Shown here: one piece after another, positions 1 through 7,738 of the stretch
Position numbering within the stretch: the first letter of the stretch is position 1
Layout: the number at the start of each line of letters is the position of its first letter
DNA from: a virus
Reading direction: 5' to 3' (one strand)
Virus record (IMG/VR): IMGVR_UViG_3300036766_000440
Coordinates: 1-22,325 of that record
DNA: 22,325 nucleotides
The notes under the pieces: generated by a model
Seen by the model: the letters and a program-made list of their open reading frames with translations, nothing else
Told to the model about the DNA's origin: nothing
Databases searched by the model: none
Program-made: the position numbers and the translations under genes

Positions 1-463
1 GCCCATCGTCGTCATACTTGTCGAACTCGTCAAGAATTCGCTGAAGATCAGGTGGCGAATAGTTTGGACCTTTGACTCGAACACGATGAGATGCTTTATC
101 GTCTGGTTGCTTTTCTTTTGTCATATTCGAGCGATGCACTTCCCAGAAGCCATTTACAACTGGAATGTCAAATGCGACCGCAGTTCCAAATACAACGTAT
201 AGCAGATCACATAGTGCATCAAGTACCTCTTTTCGATTTCCTTTCGCCATAGCTTCAAACAACTCGCCGGCCTCTTCACTGATAAGATGTGCGCGGTTGA
301 AGCGCTCATCGTACTTTCCGAAATCTTCAAGAGTATTCGCAATGTCCAAAATTTGCGAGGCCGCTAATGATAGTGTGCCTAGCCCTTTACGCGGCAATGG
401 TTGTGCGGGTGACACCTGTAGCTTGTTGTGAAACTCTTTCACTGCAGCGAGGTATTGAAGCAT
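1..463 (-). CDS. MazG-like nucleotide pyrophosphohydrolase (3' end cut by window)
   Basis: The reading frame starts at ATG 463-461 after a good ribosome site (AAAGGAG, 7 nt upstream) and stays open to the window edge, giving 154 residues without a stop. Residues 60-100 carry the helix-motif pattern of all-alpha NTP pyrophosphohydrolases: HLISEEAGELFEA (metal ligands of the EExxE type, E63, E64, E67), then EVLDALCDLLYVVFG, with E79 and D82/D86 as the likely second acidic pair. Family members hydrolyse NTPs or dNTPs to the monophosphate and pyrophosphate with Mg2+; in phages they are thought to clean or reshape the nucleotide pool or blunt host stress signalling. The C-terminal 40 residues are charged and outside the core. 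It is the last gene seen in the replication operon and lies just after a terminator, so it probably depends on readthrough or is expressed at a low level. The class is fairly sure; the substrate is unknown. Confidence 0.75.
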   Translation of the reverse strand, partial: MLQYLAAVKEFHNKLQVSPAQPLPRKGLGTLSLAASQILDIANTLEDFGKYDERFNRAHLISEEAGELFEAMAKGNRKEVLDALCDLLYVVFGTAVAFDIPVVNGFWEVHRSNMTKEKQPDDKASHRVRVKGPNYSPPDLQRILDEFDKYDDDG

Positions 464-482
464 TGCGCTCTCCTTTAGAAAA

Positions 483-529
483 ACCCGGTGCGGTTCCGCA
501 AACGACAAGTCTGTTTCACCGCACCGGGT
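483..529 (-). terminator. Rho-independent terminator after the CAP-domain gene
   Basis: A perfect 12-bp inverted repeat (ACCCGGTGCGGT / ACCGCACCGGGT, plus-strand arms 483-494 and 518-529) with a 23-nt loop lies 8 nt beyond the stop codon of the CAP-domain gene. On the minus strand the stem ends directly in a run of five T (plus-strand A 479-483). GC-rich stem plus T-run is the standard intrinsic terminator form. The MazG-like gene starts only 16 nt past the T-run, so there is no room for a promoter in between. The hairpin therefore probably reduces, rather than abolishes, expression of that gene. Confidence 0.88.
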
Positions 530-537
530 CCTACCGC

Positions 538-1017
538 TTATTTGAATTGCTGGCACCAAAAGATCTGACCATTACTGCGTTGACAGGCTGCCACGCCTAT
601 GTAGGTATAGCCGCCTAGCATATTGCGACGATGACCTGGGCTATCTGTCCAGTCTTTTACAACACTGGCAGGCGTGCTTTGACCCATTGCAATGTTCTCA
701 CCACCATTGAATCCACCATGCCGCATAACATTGCTGCTTGCCATTTTCTGTGCATGTCGACGTGCCGAGTCCATAATCGACTGATCGACAATCAACGGCG
801 TGAGTCCATGCTGCACTCGCAGTGCGTTCGTGTGAGCGAGCACGTGCTGCTCAATATCGAACATGTTCAACTCACGAGGCTTCATCGTTGCAGCAGGCTT
901 TACATCAACAAGTACAGCTTTCTGAACAGGTACCTCTTGGCGTTGACGCTGACGAGCGATAACGCTGCCGCCCATGACAACAAGACACACGATCATGATC
1001 ACAACAAGCACTCGCAT
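538..1017 (-). CDS. Secreted CAP/SCP-domain protein
   Basis: 159 residues, ATG 1017, with AAAGGAG 7 nt upstream. Residues 1-21 form a signal peptide or membrane anchor (MRVLVVIMIVCLVVMGGSVIA). A linker follows, and residues 57-158 match the CAP (SCP/PR-1, YkwD-like) fold: HTNALRVQHGLTPL, the helix with H88 in RHAQKMA, GGENIAMG with E107, then SPGHRRNML with H129, and IGVA ... IFWCQQF. H88, E107 and H129 fit the CAP cavity residues; C145 and C155 could form a disulfide. The protein should act outside the cytoplasmic membrane. CAP proteins of bacteria have no single agreed function (suggested roles include ligand binding and wall association), so a role in envelope modification or exclusion is only inference. 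It is an odd member of a replication operon, sitting at its end just before the terminator, as accessory 'moron' genes often do. Confidence 0.85.
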   Translation of the reverse strand: MRVLVVIMIVCLVVMGGSVIARQRQRQEVPVQKAVLVDVKPAATMKPRELNMFDIEQHVLAHTNALRVQHGLTPLIVDQSIMDSARRHAQKMASSNVMRHGGFNGGENIAMGQSTPASVVKDWTDSPGHRRNMLGGYTYIGVAACQRSNGQIFWCQQFK

Positions 1018-1037
1018 AGTACACTCCTTTCAAAGGG

Positions 1038-3887
1038 TTAGAACTCTTCCTTCCTCTCCTTAACGAAATCAGGACGATCCACTACCGAACCATTGTCAAG
1101 CATGCCTTTTAGTAGTCGTATGTACGGCGGTGTCTTACGGTACGTACGACCATCACGGGTGAGAGCGTGCTTGCGCACAAGAAACGATAATAGGTCGTTC
1201 GCGTCGCTACGATCCCATGCACACCAGTCTTGGATGTCGACCAAGTCGATTGTTGCAGTGTGCAACGATTGCTTAATGAAGTCGCGGGGAAATGGTGTTT
1301 CGTTCAAGCGATGTTTGATTGACTGTTCGTCTACGAGCTCCTGTGTCAACCTAATGGCCGCAGTGTAATCACCATACCCGAATGCGGGAGCTTGATAGAT
1401 TCTTCGAAGGTGCTGGACAATGAACTCAACATGGCAGCGTCTAACTCTGATAACTTCCATGCTCTCTGTTGCACACGAGTAAGTACGCGCTGCAACACTG
1501 GCACATAGGCGCGCAAGTTTGTGTCGGGTGGAGCCTCGATCAATAATAGGTAATGCATCTGAAAACTCCTCACATAGGTTTGTTGATGACTCCATCAAGA
1601 AAGCAACAGCGTCTTCGTCAAACTGTACTTGATTCGCTGTTCTTGTCCACGCCCAAAGAATTAACGCACGGCATAGGTCAGACGTATACGTGTGCATTAC
1701 GGCCGGACGATTACTTTGAAGTTGATTCAACATTGCAGGGTCGATCTCATTCGATGCTACGATGCTGATCATATCAAATCTACGGATGTCTTCAAGACCG
1801 CCGATCAATTCCTTGACTGCTTCGATTCCGAAGTTGTATGCGGACATCGGATGGTCGGTACGCGGATTGGACAAAGCAATAAGCCGCGTGCGCGCAAACG
1901 TGCGTCTCTTTTCGATTTTAGGAATCTCTGCAATGCCCGATGACCGCATGTCAGTAAGTTTAGCAATGACCTCAATGTTGGCCCCCTTAAGTTCTTCGAG
2001 AATTACAAGACGCTTATCGTGCGTTGGAATGATGCCCCACGTAACGAACCAGCGACTGCCCAGTTGTTGAAGACCACCCAGTAGTCCTGCTACAGATGCA
2101 TTCTTACATTCGACCTTTTCGCCGAGCCCGTAGTGCTGCATGAGATTCAAAGCTGTCTCAGATTTACCCTGTGCAGAATCTCCTACGACGAGAACCTCCA
2201 CCCAACCTTTTATATCACACTTACCATCGAAGTTGAGCAGCAGCGGACTGTGATATGCAAGGTCGATAATAATGTGAATATCTCGTCTTTGATAGATACG
2301 AGTTACGTTTGCTTCCAAGTCGCTATATATATTGTCAAGAACTGTACAAATCCCCGAGCTAGTCCACTCATGGGGTTGGAAGACTTTTAGGCGCTCCAAG
2401 TTGTCAGGTTCATAGGTGGATAGTGCGTCCTTTGTCGGTTCATATGCACTGATTAGAAGCGTTGACTGCTGTGTTTTCGGATGCGGATACATTCTACCGA
2501 TCAGTGCATATGACTCATTCAACTCTAATCCAGCGCCTATGCACAGTGCAGGCTGCATGACACGTTCCACTGATCGGTTTGATATTTCAAGTTGTGGGCT
2601 GATGCGCACATCTTCAACGTTAAAGTATTCTTTTGCTACGAAGTTGACTACACTGCACGTAGGCGGAATACCAACTGCGCGCATCAATGCATCGCGCTGA
2701 GCCGTTCGAGGCGCACTGACCATTTCTAATATCGATGCAGTCTCTGGATGTATTTTGAATTCCTGCGTTTCGGCTGCATACACAGGGCATATCGCGCATT
2801 CTTTCTGGCTCTTGTCGCATTGAACATCAGTGAGTGCCGGTATGATATACGGTGCAGTATCCATCGCGGATATAACAGCGGATACACTGATACGCTTACC
2901 CGTCCATCGTGCGTGCATTGCTTGCGAGAGTGCAACGATTTCTGGCTCTGTGTCTTCGAGTGCAATGCCAATGACTTTTGGTTGCCACACGTCGCATGCA
3001 TCAAGAAGCTCTTTGAGTGTGCCATGCTCTTGCCCAGCATAGTCGTTAATGTCGCCGTGTGGATACTTATCAACATCAAGTGGTAGTACAACGTTACCTA
3101 TCCAATCTGCGACTCGATGCAGTTGTGCGCATAGCGCTTGCGCTGCGACTTGCCCTTCTTTATCGATGTCGTAGCATACCCACACTCGCTTACGGCTAAA
3201 TTGTGGGGTGAATGATACGTCCCAATTGCCCTCGCCCGCTGTCGTTGTAATTGCTCCGATCCCAAATGCATTTAATTGCGACGCTGCAACTATAGCTTTG
3301 CACTCCCCTCCACAAAGTAAGATATCATCGAACTCAAGTTGTCGAATCGGAAAGAGGCGAATGCGACTGTGGCCTTTAACATTGCGCATCTTATCCTTGC
3401 CCGGTGCACCAGGAAGGTATTTACGGATATTGACATAGAGGCCTGTTTCATTCGTAATTGGAATTGTAATTCGTCCATCATTTTCTCCAAGACGATACTG
3501 CCGTATGTCAGCATCAGTGATGCCGCGTACGTAGAGTTCTTTGAGTAGCGGCTTTGCCTCCCAGATGCTACTGTGATAGCGCTCAATAAGATCAGTGCTA
3601 ATAATCTTCGCGTCATCAAAAGTATATCGCTTTGATAAGTCTGCAAGAACAACTACGCGTGTTGACTTTAGCACACCTACGAGAAAAGTTACAAAGTCGC
3701 CTTTAGCTAAACAGCCCGATGCTTGACACCTGAACAAACGCTTATCTACATTGATCGAAGCACTAGGCGAATTGTCTGCATGAAATGGACAGCAAGTCTT
3801 GATCTCGTCTTCGCCCGCCCACTCATAGACTATCCCGCATCGCTCAAGTTCAGCGAGCACATTAATCTGTTGTGGAAGTCCGGTCAT
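1038..3887 (-). CDS. Primase-helicase: DnaG-type primase joined to MCM-type AAA+ helicase
   Basis: 949 residues, ATG 3887 after TAAGG. N-terminus: CHC2-like zinc finger (C32/C33, H36, C54, C59, then GDFVTFL at 63-69). Residues 115-182 resemble the DnaG RNA-polymerase core (RGIT, GRITIPI, RNVKGHSRIRLFP). TOPRIM follows: E195 in LLCGGECKAIVA and the acidic motif CYDIDKEG at 238-245. Residues 305-480 have a Cys group (C357, C364, C367) where MCM proteins carry an OB/zinc domain. Residues 560-800 are MCM-like: Walker A GDSAQGKS (569-576), NASVAGLLGG (596-605), Walker B RLVILEEL (626-633), sensor 1 ALSNPR (N674), arginine finger in RRFDM (702-706), sensor 2 GSTRHKLARL (R788). The last 80 residues look like a winged helix. 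It should unwind DNA and lay primers at the phage fork. Walker B has EE where MCM normally has DE. Domain calls are by motif reading; primase part very likely, MCM assignment likely. Confidence 0.88.
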   Translation of the reverse strand: MTGLPQQINVLAELERCGIVYEWAGEDEIKTCCPFHADNSPSASINVDKRLFRCQASGCLAKGDFVTFLVGVLKSTRVVVLADLSKRYTFDDAKIISTDLIERYHSSIWEAKPLLKELYVRGITDADIRQYRLGENDGRITIPITNETGLYVNIRKYLPGAPGKDKMRNVKGHSRIRLFPIRQLEFDDILLCGGECKAIVAASQLNAFGIGAITTTAGEGNWDVSFTPQFSRKRVWVCYDIDKEGQVAAQALCAQLHRVADWIGNVVLPLDVDKYPHGDINDYAGQEHGTLKELLDACDVWQPKVIGIALEDTEPEIVALSQAMHARWTGKRISVSAVISAMDTAPYIIPALTDVQCDKSQKECAICPVYAAETQEFKIHPETASILEMVSAPRTAQRDALMRAVGIPPTCSVVNFVAKEYFNVEDVRISPQLEISNRSVERVMQPALCIGAGLELNESYALIGRMYPHPKTQQSTLLISAYEPTKDALSTYEPDNLERLKVFQPHEWTSSGICTVLDNIYSDLEANVTRIYQRRDIHIIIDLAYHSPLLLNFDGKCDIKGWVEVLVVGDSAQGKSETALNLMQHYGLGEKVECKNASVAGLLGGLQQLGSRWFVTWGIIPTHDKRLVILEELKGANIEVIAKLTDMRSSGIAEIPKIEKRRTFARTRLIALSNPRTDHPMSAYNFGIEAVKELIGGLEDIRRFDMISIVASNEIDPAMLNQLQSNRPAVMHTYTSDLCRALILWAWTRTANQVQFDEDAVAFLMESSTNLCEEFSDALPIIDRGSTRHKLARLCASVAARTYSCATESMEVIRVRRCHVEFIVQHLRRIYQAPAFGYGDYTAAIRLTQELVDEQSIKHRLNETPFPRDFIKQSLHTATIDLVDIQDWCAWDRSDANDLLSFLVRKHALTRDGRTYRKTPPYIRLLKGMLDNGSVVDRPDFVKERKEEF

Positions 3888-3909
3888 CGTGCCTTAGAGA
3901 GAAAAGAGG

Positions 3910-3933
3910 CGCCCGGGTTGAAGTCCCCGGGCG
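3910..3933 (-). terminator. GC-rich hairpin between ssDNA-binding-like gene and primase-helicase
   Basis: An 8-bp perfect inverted repeat (CGCCCGGG / CCCGGGCG, arms 3910-3917 and 3926-3933) with an 8-nt loop lies 6 nt after the stop codon at 3940-3942. On the minus strand it is followed by CCTCTTTTCTCTC, so the T-run is short and 4-5 nt away from the stem. It could be a weak or leaky terminator, or an RNA-stabilising or processing hairpin that sets the ratio of the upstream protein to the primase-helicase. The primase start codon is only 23 nt past the hairpin and no promoter is visible between them. Confidence 0.55.
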
Positions 3934-3939
3934 TGGGAC

Positions 3940-4767
3940 CTAGTACTCCGTTGCGGCTTCCTCTTCAGGATCTTCATGATCGACGACGATACGCGATTCG
4001 TCGTGAGATTGTTTAAGTTCGAGATGCTTTACTCTTAGCATCTCATAAACAGCCTCGTCAGTCACCCATCCGCCCATGTCCGATTCAACTGACGGGTTCA
4101 TGACATCGATGCCGTACCACTCGCCTTGGTCGTTCTTGCGGTATCTGGAAACCGCTTCGAACTGGCATCCAAAGATAGGCGCTCGTCGCATCTTAATGAG
4201 TGATGCGAAGTTACTGCCCGCCCGATGCTCAGACCGAACGAAGGACATGACTACTGGTGTCCCAGCGGCCATACCCTCGCCTGTGAGAACCACACAGTAA
4301 TTCAAGTGCTCACAGTATCTGATGTTCCACTTTTGATCTTCAGGACACGGTGCGAGTCGAGTCTCAGGATTGCGAGCTCGAATAGCGATCTCAGACTTGG
4401 GGTCGATCGTGCGTTCACGAATCGGTGGCAGAGATCCTTTGAGTTGATAAGGGTTCCATATACACCATTCTGCAAAGAAAAACACTGGGATGAAATGGAA
4501 AGGTGTCCCAGTGTCTGTAGGCCTCTTTTTGTCGTCCAAGATAACTGGAGCAACAGTGACCATCTGCGGAACAAGAACGACATCACCGACATTGAAGAGT
4601 TTGCTGAATGGCTCTTTTGAGGTCGGCTGCACCACTTTGACACGCGGTGGAATAACGTACTGCCGCAGTACTTCAGTGCCGATCTGTGCGTCGTTCTGCA
4701 TGAACGATGGTACACTCAGCGTACCCAACTGCTCGTCTTGAACAGCTACTTCATTCTTTTTTGCCAT
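3940..4767 (-). CDS. Putative ssDNA-binding-like replication protein
   Basis: 275 residues from ATG 4767, chosen because AAGGA lies 7 nt upstream; an in-frame TTG six codons earlier has no such support. After a polar N-terminus (MAKKNEVAVQDEQ) comes PPRVKVVQPTSKEPFSKLF and GDVVLVPQMV, then a beta-rich core with many aromatic residues (FHFIPVFFFAEWCIWNPY) and a Cys/Trp/Tyr patch (APCPEDQKWNIRYCEHLNYCVVL). The C-terminus is strongly acidic (DHEDPEEEAATEY), a common feature of phage and bacterial single-stranded DNA-binding proteins. Together with its place directly before the primase-helicase this suggests a DNA-binding partner at the fork. I do not recognise a named family with certainty; the function is inference. 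The hairpin after the gene may raise its yield over the primase. Confidence 0.5.
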   Translation of the reverse strand: MAKKNEVAVQDEQLGTLSVPSFMQNDAQIGTEVLRQYVIPPRVKVVQPTSKEPFSKLFNVGDVVLVPQMVTVAPVILDDKKRPTDTGTPFHFIPVFFFAEWCIWNPYQLKGSLPPIRERTIDPKSEIAIRARNPETRLAPCPEDQKWNIRYCEHLNYCVVLTGEGMAAGTPVVMSFVRSEHRAGSNFASLIKMRRAPIFGCQFEAVSRYRKNDQGEWYGIDVMNPSVESDMGGWVTDEAVYEMLRVKHLELKQSHDESRIVVDHEDPEEEAATEY

Positions 4768-4808
4768 TGTAGAATCCTTGTTCAAAGTAGATGAACCTCT
4801 CTATACTT

Positions 4809-5351
4809 CTACGTAACCTCCTTTCTTCTTGTAATTTGAAGCTTGTAAATCGAATACGTCTTCGTAGGATCGAGACCACCGGGGAGAGGCTTGCCCTGCT
4901 CCATCAACGAAGATACGTAGTCGATCATTCCTGGCCAATGTGGTTCGATCGGTGCGTGTTGTTCGCTCGGGATGTCCCATAGACCTCTAGGTATACCCAA
5001 GCCTGTCATTAACTCCGCATAGCCTGCAGGATCTTGCTTTCGTTTGGGCAGAGACACCATCATTTTAACGTCAGGTTTCGCGCTGCAGTACTCTGTACGA
5101 ATTGGTGCAGGGTCTCCTGCTTGCACCCAGATGATACAGGCCATGCGTTCGATATGCTCTCGAAGTAAACGAGCCTCTTTTTCGAGATCTTTGAAAAACT
5201 TTTCAGTCTCTCGTAGCACGTATGCAGCGTCTGCAATTTCATTAACATCTGCGCACTTGAGAACAGCTTCCCTTAGCACGTTCAATTCGGTGTAGAGGTC
5301 CGCATGTACCTTACGTGAATCCACTGCAAATGTCCTGGCACTATCCAACAT
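4809..5351 (-). CDS. Conserved-looking hypothetical protein with N-terminal coiled coil
   Basis: 180 residues, ATG 5351, with AGGAG 8 nt upstream. The start lies inside the end of the preceding gene (11-nt overlap), so the two are probably translationally coupled. Residues 10-75 are helical and rich in Leu, Glu, Lys and Arg (for example VLRETEKFFKDLEKEARLL), consistent with a coiled coil. The middle, PAPIRTEYCSAKPDVKMMV, and the C-terminal part look globular, with several Pro and Trp residues. No catalytic motif is visible. Its place between the SNF2 helicase and the ssDNA-binding-like protein suggests a role in replication or recombination, but this is by association only. Confidence 0.7.
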   Translation of the reverse strand: MLDSARTFAVDSRKVHADLYTELNVLREAVLKCADVNEIADAAYVLRETEKFFKDLEKEARLLREHIERMACIIWVQAGDPAPIRTEYCSAKPDVKMMVSLPKRKQDPAGYAELMTGLGIPRGLWDIPSEQHAPIEPHWPGMIDYVSSLMEQGKPLPGGLDPTKTYSIYKLQITRRKEVT

Positions 5352-5667
5352 CTGCCATGTCTCCTATGGGGATGGGCTTGTACGATTTGTTTTGAACCTC
5401 AAATGCTAGCACATTAAAGGAACCCCAGGCCGCGCCCACTGCAGCGACAGTCACAGCGATGATAACCGTACTGCCGGCGAGCAGAATGTAGTCTCGCTTC
5501 TGATTGAAGTCAAGATCTTCAAGTCGTTTAATGAGTTCTTTTTGAAACTCAGGTACATACATGCTGCTTCGACTTGTCTCTCCACCAAAGACGTATACAA
5601 GTGGACCGTACTCCGTTGCAGCAGAGATATCCTTAGGGGTGTGCTCAACTACAAATACTTTACTCAT
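5341..5667 (-). CDS. Small hypothetical phage protein with hydrophobic segment
   Basis: 108 residues from ATG 5667, which overlaps the SNF2 stop codon by 8 nt (ATGAGTAA) and follows AAAGGGG. A GTG one codon upstream is less suitably placed. Residues 1-30 (KVFVVEHTPKDIS, YGPLVYVFGG) look like a beta-alpha start. Residues 60-90, DYILLAGSTVIIAVTVAAVG, are very hydrophobic; they could be one membrane helix, but the surrounding pattern (D-x-I-L-L-x-G ... A/G-rich helix ... strand ... K-x-Y-x-P-I) also fits small soluble proteins that phages often keep among their replication genes. I cannot assign a function. It is tightly packed between the helicase and the 180-residue protein, so it is probably real and co-translated. 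Confidence 0.7.
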   Translation of the reverse strand: MSKVFVVEHTPKDISAATEYGPLVYVFGGETSRSSMYVPEFQKELIKRLEDLDFNQKRDYILLAGSTVIIAVTVAAVGAAWGSFNVLAFEVQNKSYKPIPIGDMADVG

Positions 5668-7675
5668 CACTGATCACCCCTTTCAGCACAGCTCGTAGAA
5701 TCTCACGTACATCAGAGATCTGCCACGCCGTAATCCGCTTCTTTGTTACGCGCCTACGAATCTCGTCATCGATGGTACCTGGAATACAAACATCAGTGAT
5801 ACGTACTTGACGTCTTGTGCCTCGACGATAGTTGCGGTCCTCGCATTGCGTGCGCTTGATCATCGACCAGTCTTGCGACATAACGAACACTTGTGTTGCA
5901 TCTGTGCCGTATTCGTTTGCTTGGTCAGGCGGGTATCCCAGTAAGTTCAAACCAACACCACCACAGGCAGGATTGCCAACTAAAACCTTGCAGTCTCGAT
6001 CTTCGTTGAAGGCTCTAATCATATTGTCGCGATCACAATCCTTTACGCCTCCATAGAACGGCACAGCGTAGATACCTTCAGCAAGGAGTCGTTCCATGAT
6101 CTGTTTAATGTTGGGCACCCAACAGGACCACACGATCGACTTTTCATCCGCAGGTTTTTCTTTAAGTGCTTGCACAAGGGCTTCGATCTTGTTGTTGGGC
6201 GCAAAAAAGTCGATCTGCTTTTTTGTGACGACGTTGCCTTCTTCATCGAACGACCCATCCCATGTAATAAAGCCAGAGGCGATTTGTGCAAGACGCAAAA
6301 GTTGCGTTAACACGTTGTTGATAACAAGGCTTTTGTCTTCAGCCTCATTGAGTTCGCTTTCTAGTTTAGCGACAAGATCGTGCCTGACTTCCTCGTAGAT
6401 CTTTGCCTGTATATCAGTCATCGATGTTTCAAGAACATCGTAGACTTTCTTTGGCAGATCAGGCAATGCTTCTTCTTTCCTAATGATAAAAGAGTATCGT
6501 GCAAGTCGCTCCTGCATGAATGGTAAGTTCTGCAGGGCGACGAGTTTATCACCGTGTTGTGTTTTCTCAAAGACACCGTAGAAGCTACGAAAATTCTTCC
6601 ACGACATGAATCCGCTGAAGCCCTTGCCCAGAAATTCAAACTGCGAATAAATGTCAAGAGGTGTGTTAGCAATCGGAGTTGCAGTCAAGCACATTCGTTT
6701 GCGCGCAGATTCTCGAAGTACCATCGCTGCTTGCGAACGCTTTGTCGTTGGCCACTTTATGCACTGTGACTCATCAAGTGCAATCAAGTCCCAAGTAATG
6801 GCCTTTAGGGTTTCGAGCATTCGAGTCATAGTCTCATACGAAACGATCACAACGCTGTAGTCATCGCCATTCGTTGAGTGCAAAGCATCAATAAGCAATT
6901 TGATTCTGCCAATTTGATCGCCGCGAAGAACTGTAACTTTTCCATGCACTGTCGAAAAGCGCTCGAATTCATCGACCCAATTCGTGCGCACTGCACGCGG
7001 GCACACGATAAGCGCACGATACATGCGCTCTTCTTTTGTGCGCACCGTCGGCGCTTCATTGCATACTGTTGCGATAACACACGGCGTCTTGCCCGTACCG
7101 GTGTCCATGAACAGGCCGTAGCCCTCGCTACGAATCGCACAAGCGGTTGCTACTTGCTGGTAACCCGAAAGAGGCCGATCTTCGTGCAGTGTCATTGTTG
7201 GTTCGTAATGCACACTCAAATTCGGTGCAATAGTATTGTCACCGTTGCATTCCCACTCAACATGAAGATATGGCCGACCTGGAAGCTCTTTGTGCGCGTG
7301 GTACTTTGCAACTGTTTCGATGTTCCTATCGTAAGCAGCAATCATAGTAAGCAAGTACTCGTAGATAAGCTTTGTCTCATCATCTTCGAACTCTACGCTC
7401 AATTTTGGCCATATCACATCGATGATTGACGCTGTGGTATCAGTTGCAGCGAACAGCCACTCGTCTTGACGGCCAGTAAGCTCTTTGCGTTCTGGGATGC
7501 GCAATGGAAAAGTTCGTCGAGCTGCAAGGCTTGCAAATCTCGAAAACTCATTTACAGAGAAGATGCGCGCGTCGAAGTGCAGGCCGTCTCGATCAAGCGC
7601 GAGATGCACACGATCTTCATCGTGTAGCCTGAGAGGGGCGAGAAGTGCTTGAGTAGCTTTCGTGAGAGTCTTCAT
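5660..7675 (-). CDS. SNF2-family DNA helicase/translocase
   Basis: 671 residues from ATG 7675, chosen because GAGGAC stands 6 nt upstream and a strong promoter lies just before it; an in-frame extension to 7813 would run back through that promoter. Helicase motifs in order: LSGYQQVA (about 170), Walker A MDTGTGKT (190-197), Ia CPRAVRTNW (225-233), Walker B DESQ (301-304), III LTATP (330-334), then the SNF2-type insert after IANTPLDIYSQFEFLG, and in lobe 2 IVWSCW (514-519), V GNPACGGVGLNL (567-578) and VI QCEDRNYRRG (610-619). SNF2 proteins are ATP-driven double-stranded DNA translocases. In phages, related proteins sit with replication or recombination genes and may remodel forks, move branches or strip bound proteins. 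It is the first gene after the promoter, so it leads the replication operon. Confidence 0.9.
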   Translation of the reverse strand: MKTLTKATQALLAPLRLHDEDRVHLALDRDGLHFDARIFSVNEFSRFASLAARRTFPLRIPERKELTGRQDEWLFAATDTTASIIDVIWPKLSVEFEDDETKLIYEYLLTMIAAYDRNIETVAKYHAHKELPGRPYLHVEWECNGDNTIAPNLSVHYEPTMTLHEDRPLSGYQQVATACAIRSEGYGLFMDTGTGKTPCVIATVCNEAPTVRTKEERMYRALIVCPRAVRTNWVDEFERFSTVHGKVTVLRGDQIGRIKLLIDALHSTNGDDYSVVIVSYETMTRMLETLKAITWDLIALDESQCIKWPTTKRSQAAMVLRESARKRMCLTATPIANTPLDIYSQFEFLGKGFSGFMSWKNFRSFYGVFEKTQHGDKLVALQNLPFMQERLARYSFIIRKEEALPDLPKKVYDVLETSMTDIQAKIYEEVRHDLVAKLESELNEAEDKSLVINNVLTQLLRLAQIASGFITWDGSFDEEGNVVTKKQIDFFAPNNKIEALVQALKEKPADEKSIVWSCWVPNIKQIMERLLAEGIYAVPFYGGVKDCDRDNMIRAFNEDRDCKVLVGNPACGGVGLNLLGYPPDQANEYGTDATQVFVMSQDWSMIKRTQCEDRNYRRGTRRQVRITDVCIPGTIDDEIRRRVTKKRITAWQISDVREILRAVLKGVISDE

Positions 7676-7709
7676 TGCAATGTCCTCTGTGCGATGTAGA
7701 GACTTCAAT

Positions 7710-7738
7710 ATTGTACCAGGATTGCTTTCATATGTCAA
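7710..7738 (-). promoter_or_regulatory. Near-consensus extended -10 sigma70-type promoter for the replication operon
   Basis: On the minus strand there is a perfect -35 box TTGACA (7738-7733), a spacer of exactly 17 nt, an extended -10 TG (followed by one base), and the -10 box TACAAT (7715-7710), one mismatch from TATAAT. The predicted start of transcription is around 7703, about 28 nt before ATG 7675, leaving room for the GAGGAC ribosome site. The -35 box includes the TGA stop codon of the GT25-like gene. It should allow host RNA polymerase to transcribe the SNF2 helicase and the genes after it early in infection without a phage activator. No operator-like repeat is seen beside it. Confidence 0.87.

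Noticed and set aside
154-342. Minus-strand 62-residue frame inside the first gene
   Set aside because: It overlaps in another frame the clear MazG-like sequence, which has its own good ribosome site and family motifs.
6878-7429. Plus-strand open frame of 183 residues
   Set aside because: It lies opposite the SNF2 helicase motifs, has an odd Cys/His/Arg composition and no neighbours on its strand.
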